Positions 60,951 through 64,000 of a stretch of 64,000 bases of DNA are shown here, one piece after another (within the stretch, counting starts at the first letter, position 1; each line of letters starts with the position of its first letter). A model generated the notes under the pieces. The model was not told the DNA's origin. It searched no databases and saw only the letters and a list, made by a program, of their open reading frames with translations. Source of the DNA: Pseudomonas sp. GM84 (lineage in GTDB: Bacteria > Pseudomonadota > Gammaproteobacteria > Pseudomonadales > Pseudomonadaceae); contig NZ_AKJC01000305.1 in assembly GCF_000282535.1 (NCBI RefSeq), forward strand, positions 1 through 64,000, in the 5' to 3' direction. The position numbers and the translations under genes were made by a program.

Positions 60951-61886
60951 ATGATTGGCATCAAAAGCATCGCCAGTTACGTACCTGTCGAGGGCGTCGA
61001 CAACTATGCCCAGGGTGCGAAGTTCGGCAAGGACCAGGATTTTATCTTCGGCAAGATCGGTTCCACCTTCTTGCCGCGCAAGGAAGCCGATCAGGAAACC
61101 TCCGACCTGTGTGTCGAGGCCGCCAGGAACCTGTTCGCTGCCAATCCATCGCTGGACCCGGCATCGATCGATGCCGTGATCGTCGTTACCCAGAACGGTG
61201 ACGCTGAAGGCCTGCCGCACACTGCGGCGATCGTTCAGCACAAGCTGGGCCTGTCGACCGCCATCGCTGCCTTCGATATCTCCCTGGGCTGCTCGGGCTA
61301 TGTCTACGGCCTGTATGCGATGAAAGGCTTCATGGAGGCTGCTGGCCTGAAGAATGGCCTGCTGATCACCGCCGACCCGTATTCGAAGATCGTCGACCCC
61401 GAAGACCGCAATACCACCATGCTGTTCGGCGACGCCGCCACCGCCACCTGGATGGGTGAGGATGCCGCCTGGCAACTGGGCAAGTCGCTGTTCGGCAGCG
61501 ACGGTGCCGGTGCCGACCACCTGCGCACCACCGACGGCAAGTTCTTCATGAATGGCCGCCAGGTCTACAACTTCGCCCTGGTCAAGGTGCCCGCGCACCT
61601 GCAGCAGCTGCTCGAAGCCAGCGATCTGAAGGCTGACGACATCGACCTGTACTGCCTTCACCAGGGCAGTGCGGCAATCGTCGATGCCGTATCGGCGCGC
61701 TTCATCGAAGGCGAGCACAAGCAGAAGTTCGTCAAGGACATGGTCGAGACCGGCAATACCGTGTCGTCGAGCATTCCGCTGCTGCTGGAAAAGCACGTGA
61801 TCGGTTCGCAGCACAAGCGCATTGCCCTGAGTGGCTTCGGCGTGGGCCTGTCCTGGGGCTCGGCCATCATCGAGCGCCGTGACTGA
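60951..61886 (+). CDS. 3-oxoacyl-ACP synthase III-like protein (FabH family) beside fliC
   Basis: 311 residues. The catalytic triad of KAS III is intact: C114 in ISLGCSGYVYG, H237 in YCLHQGSAA and N269 in ETGNTVSSS. Such enzymes condense acetyl-CoA with malonyl-ACP to acetoacetyl-ACP. From memory, P. syringae has a homologue (orf3) in its flagellin glycosylation island, where the viosamine carries a 3-hydroxybutanoyl group, so this enzyme probably supplies that C4 acyl chain. ATG 60951 follows GGAAG; 39 upstream codons are not family-like. A housekeeping FabH is expected elsewhere. Confidence 0.88.
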   Translation: MIGIKSIASYVPVEGVDNYAQGAKFGKDQDFIFGKIGSTFLPRKEADQETSDLCVEAARNLFAANPSLDPASIDAVIVVTQNGDAEGLPHTAAIVQHKLGLSTAIAAFDISLGCSGYVYGLYAMKGFMEAAGLKNGLLITADPYSKIVDPEDRNTTMLFGDAATATWMGEDAAWQLGKSLFGSDGAGADHLRTTDGKFFMNGRQVYNFALVKVPAHLQQLLEASDLKADDIDLYCLHQGSAAIVDAVSARFIEGEHKQKFVKDMVETGNTVSSSIPLLLEKHVIGSQHKRIALSGFGVGLSWGSAIIERRD

Positions 61887-62073
61887 TCGCCTATAAAGGC
61901 TTGCGTCCCCCTCTCTCCCACAGGGACACCACAGTTTTCAAAGGCTGTGGCGTGCCTGGGGGGCTGACCACGGATTTGCACATCCCTCGCTTCACATGGC
62001 GTCTGAAATCTGGCGTCAACTCCTTGATTTCATTGGGCTGGCACGATGCCAGCAATTTTTTTTGAAAATCCCC
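61887..62073. other. KAS III - fliC intergenic region
   Basis: Holds the hairpin terminator at 62037-62063; otherwise nothing recognisable. Confidence 0.5.
62037..62063 (+). terminator. Terminator ahead of the fliC promoter
   Basis: GCTGGCA-CGA-TGCCAGC followed by AATTTTTTTT: perfect 7-base-pair stem, 3-base loop and eight Ts. Insulates fliC from the KAS III gene. Its TGGCACG also equals a sigma-54 -24 element, but the -12 element is CAGCA rather than TTGCA. Confidence 0.85.
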
Positions 62074-62100
62074 TAAAGCAACCCGCCCTGACGACGATAA
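62074..62100 (+). promoter_or_regulatory. Sigma-28 (FliA) promoter of fliC
   Basis: TAAA (62074-62077), 15 bases, GACGATAA (62093-62100): one mismatch from TAAA-N15-GCCGATAA. The start would be near 62108, 75 bases before fliC. Confidence 0.85.
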
Positions 62101-62182
62101 CTATTACGAAGGTTCTCTGTGCCACACCCGGCGAATTGCCAAGGCCGGAAGCCGTAGTACCCAATCCAACGAGGAATTCGTC

Positions 62183-63031
62183 ATGGCTTTGACCGTCAAC
62201 ACCAACACCACCTCTCTGGGCGTTCAGAAAAACCTGAACCGTGCTTCCGATGCACTGAGCACCTCGATGACCCGTCTGTCCTCCGGCCTGAAAATCAACA
62301 GCGCCAAGGACGACGCCGCCGGCCTGCAGATCGCTACCCGCATGACCTCGCAGATCCGTGGTCAGACCATGGCGATCAAGAACGCCAACGACGGTATCTC
62401 CATCGCCCAGACCGCTGAAGGCGCGATGCAAGAGCAGAGCAACATCCTGCAGCGTATGCGTGAACTGGCCGTTCAGTCGCGAAACGACACCAACAGCACT
62501 CAAGACCGCGCTGCACTGGACAAAGAGTTCCAGTCGATGGCTTCGGAACTGACCCGTATCGCCCAGTCCACTCAGCTGAACGGCAAGAACCTGCTGGACG
62601 GTTCCGCTTCGGTCATGACCTTCCAGGTCGGTTCGAACACCGGTTCTGCGAACCAGATCAAGATCGACCTGAGCGCCAAGTTCACCGCTTCCGACCTGGG
62701 TGTTACCAGCTCGATCAACATTCAAGGTTCCGATACCGCCGCCGCCGAAGCCAACTTCAGCGCTGCTGTTTCGGCTATCGACGCTGCTCTGCAGACCATC
62801 AACACCAACCGTGCTGACCTGGGTGCTGCCCAGAACCGTCTGACCAGCACCATCAACAACCTGCAGAACATCAACGAGAACGCCGAAGCTGCCCGTGGCC
62901 GTGTACAGGACACCGACTTCGCTGCCGAAACTGCCCAGCTGACCAAGCAGCAGACCCTGCAGCAAGCTTCGACCTCGGTTCTGGCCCAGGCCAACCAGCT
63001 GCCGTCGGCAGTACTGAAACTGCTGGGCTAA
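62183..63031 (+). CDS. fliC: Flagellin FliC (short type)
   Basis: 282-residue flagellin. Conserved N-terminal D0/D1 (MALTVNTNTTSLGVQKNLNRASDALSTSMTRLSSGLKINSAKDDAAGLQIATRM) and C-terminal D1/D0 (NINENAEAARGRVQDTDFAAETAQLTKQQTLQQASTSVLAQANQLPSAVLKLLG) flank a short central part. The length equals P. syringae flagellin, which is heavily O-glycosylated in the central region; Ser/Thr residues there are the likely targets of Fgt1/Fgt2. Residues 30-51 correspond to the flg22 epitope seen by plants. ATG 62183 follows GAGGAA. Confidence 0.97.
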   Translation: MALTVNTNTTSLGVQKNLNRASDALSTSMTRLSSGLKINSAKDDAAGLQIATRMTSQIRGQTMAIKNANDGISIAQTAEGAMQEQSNILQRMRELAVQSRNDTNSTQDRAALDKEFQSMASELTRIAQSTQLNGKNLLDGSASVMTFQVGSNTGSANQIKIDLSAKFTASDLGVTSSINIQGSDTAAAEANFSAAVSAIDAALQTINTNRADLGAAQNRLTSTINNLQNINENAEAARGRVQDTDFAAETAQLTKQQTLQQASTSVLAQANQLPSAVLKLLG

Positions 63032-63046
63032 TCTGCCAGGTGGTTG

Positions 63047-63086
63047 GCGGGGGAGTGCCGGCGAGGCGCTTCCCCGCTTTATTCAT
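63047..63086 (+). terminator. Attenuator-like hairpin after fliC
   Basis: GCGGGGGA paired with TCCCCGC around a 17-base loop, then TTTATTCATT, 15 bases after the fliC stop. Could lower flaG expression relative to fliC. Confidence 0.6.
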
Positions 63087-63102
63087 TGCGAGGTGGTAAT
63101 TC

Positions 63103-63477
63103 ATGGACATGAGCGTCAAGCTTAACTTGTCCTACCCGACTGCCCGTCCGACCGAACCGGTTGGCGAGAAGCCGGTTGCCCGCTTGGCCGATGCGCCGCG
63201 TGGCAGTGATACGCTGGAACCCGACGCAGTCAGCGCTGCCGAAAAAGGAACCGATGCCGAAAAGGTCAAGAGCGCCGTTTCGGAAATCGAAAAGTTCCTC
63301 AGCTCGTCCCGGCGCAACCTGGAATTCACCACGGACGAAGAGTCCGGCAAAGTCGTGGTCAAGGTCATCGCCAGTGAAACGGGCGAGTTGATTCGTCAGC
63401 TGCCCTCGGAAGAGGCACTTCGAATTGCACGCAGCCTGAGCGATGTAAACAGTCTTTTGTTCGATGCCAAGGTCTGA
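63103..63477 (+). CDS. flaG: FlaG family protein
   Basis: 124 residues. FlaG domain in the C-terminal half (about 45-124; EIEKFLSSSRRNLEFTTDEESGKVVVKVIASETGELIRQLPSEEALRIARSL); the N-terminal half is low complexity and disordered. In Pseudomonas and Vibrio FlaG affects filament length. Situated between fliC and fliD as usual. Confidence 0.92.
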   Translation: MDMSVKLNLSYPTARPTEPVGEKPVARLADAPRGSDTLEPDAVSAAEKGTDAEKVKSAVSEIEKFLSSSRRNLEFTTDEESGKVVVKVIASETGELIRQLPSEEALRIARSLSDVNSLLFDAKV

Positions 63478-63558
63478 TCGGCAGCGAATGCGCTAAGGCG
63501 AGAATCACGTCAGTCGTGCAGCAGCAGGGTTGACGCTACATGAAGAGGGATAACTGTC

Positions 63559-64000
63559 ATGGCGAGCACCATTGTCTCCAGTATCGGCCAAGGTACAGGG
63601 CTGAACATCACCGAGATGGTTGACGCGCTGGTGAGTGCCGATACTGCGGCCAAGAAGGCGCAGATTACTCGGCAGACCAACAACAATACCGCGATGATTT
63701 CCGGTGTCGGCTCGCTGCGCAGTGCCCTTACGACGTTCCAGGACGCCATGAAGAAGCTCAACGACTCGAGCGCGCCTTCGTTCAATGCCTATGCGGCGAC
63801 GTCGGCCAATGAGTCGGTGGTCAAGGTCACCTCGGGCAACTCGGCAGTCCCGGGTAGCTACAACATCGTGGTCAAGCAGCTTGCCACCGGTTCCAAAGTG
63901 GCTAGCCAGCAGTTTGCCGGTGGTTCGAGTTCGGCCATCACTTCGGGTGAGTTGACCGTCAGCCAGGGCGGCAAGAGCTACAAGATCGATGTGGCCAACG
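63559..64000 (+). CDS. fliD: Flagellar filament cap FliD, 5' part
   Basis: First 147 codons; the gene runs off the window. MASTIVSSIGQGTGLNITEMVDALVSADTAAKKAQITRQTNNN is the FliD N-terminal D0/D1 coiled-coil region (HAP2-N). FliD caps the filament and folds incoming flagellin. ATG 63559 follows AGAGGGA. Confidence 0.93.
   Translation, partial: MASTIVSSIGQGTGLNITEMVDALVSADTAAKKAQITRQTNNNTAMISGVGSLRSALTTFQDAMKKLNDSSAPSFNAYAATSANESVVKVTSGNSAVPGSYNIVVKQLATGSKVASQQFAGGSSSAITSGELTVSQGGKSYKIDVAN

Overview
The window is a stretch of chromosome from a fluorescent Pseudomonas, most likely of the P. putida group. Support comes from the protein sequences (aru/ast, bkd, AmrZ, RsmA and FlgZ all look like Pseudomonas proteins), high-GC codon use, P. 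putida-type REP palindromes at many 3' gene ends, and a gene order that, from memory, follows the P. putida chromosome (arginine catabolism - alaS - lysC - rsmA - tRNAs - mgtE - amrZ; bkd operon; flgMNZ/flgA/cheVR/flgB-L; glycosylation island; fliC-flaG-fliD). No rRNA, CRISPR array, insertion sequence or prophage was seen.

Layout. 1-7.9 kb: the arginine succinyltransferase operon aruCFGDB-(small His-rich protein)-aruE behind two ArgR-type half-sites. 8.2-13.2 kb: alaS, lysC, rsmA/csrA, tRNA-Ser(GCU) and three tandem tRNA-Arg(ACG) genes. 13.5-19.6 kb: mgtE, a small unknown gene, amrZ, an isolated phnN, tRNA-Arg(CCU), a periplasmic endonuclease I and a PAS-GGDEF diguanylate cyclase. 19.7-25.3 kb: the branched-chain keto-acid dehydrogenase operon bkdA1-bkdA2-bkdB-lpdV with its divergent Lrp-type regulator bkdR. 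25.5-28.3 kb: a glutamine-synthetase-like gamma-glutamylpolyamine synthetase and an MFS transporter.

28.5-45.0 kb is the flagellar hook-basal-body block: flgM-flgN-flgZ (sigma-28 promoter) and flgA (sigma-54 promoter) leftwards; cheV-cheR, flgBCDE, a small secreted protein, and flgFGHIJKL rightwards. Sigma-54 boxes precede flgB and flgF. 45.1-61.9 kb is a flagellin glycosylation island. Two giant multi-domain glycosyltransferases (Fgt1/Fgt2-like) run rightwards. A tightly overlapping seven-gene operon runs leftwards (VioA-type aminotransferase, ATP-grasp/HAD fusion, two methyltransferases, WbqC-like protein, degenerate DegT-fold protein, third giant glycosyltransferase). A KAS III-like enzyme follows. 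62.2-64 kb holds fliC (sigma-28 promoter), flaG and the start of fliD.

How it fits together: the right half builds a flagellum and probably glycosylates its short (282 aa) flagellin with a viosamine-like, methylated and acylated sugar. The seven-gene operon carries a good sigma-54 box, which suggests that glycan synthesis is timed with flagellar assembly. The exact sugar and the roles of the ATP-grasp/HAD fusion, WbqC-like protein and degenerate aminotransferase are unresolved and are the most novel part of the window.
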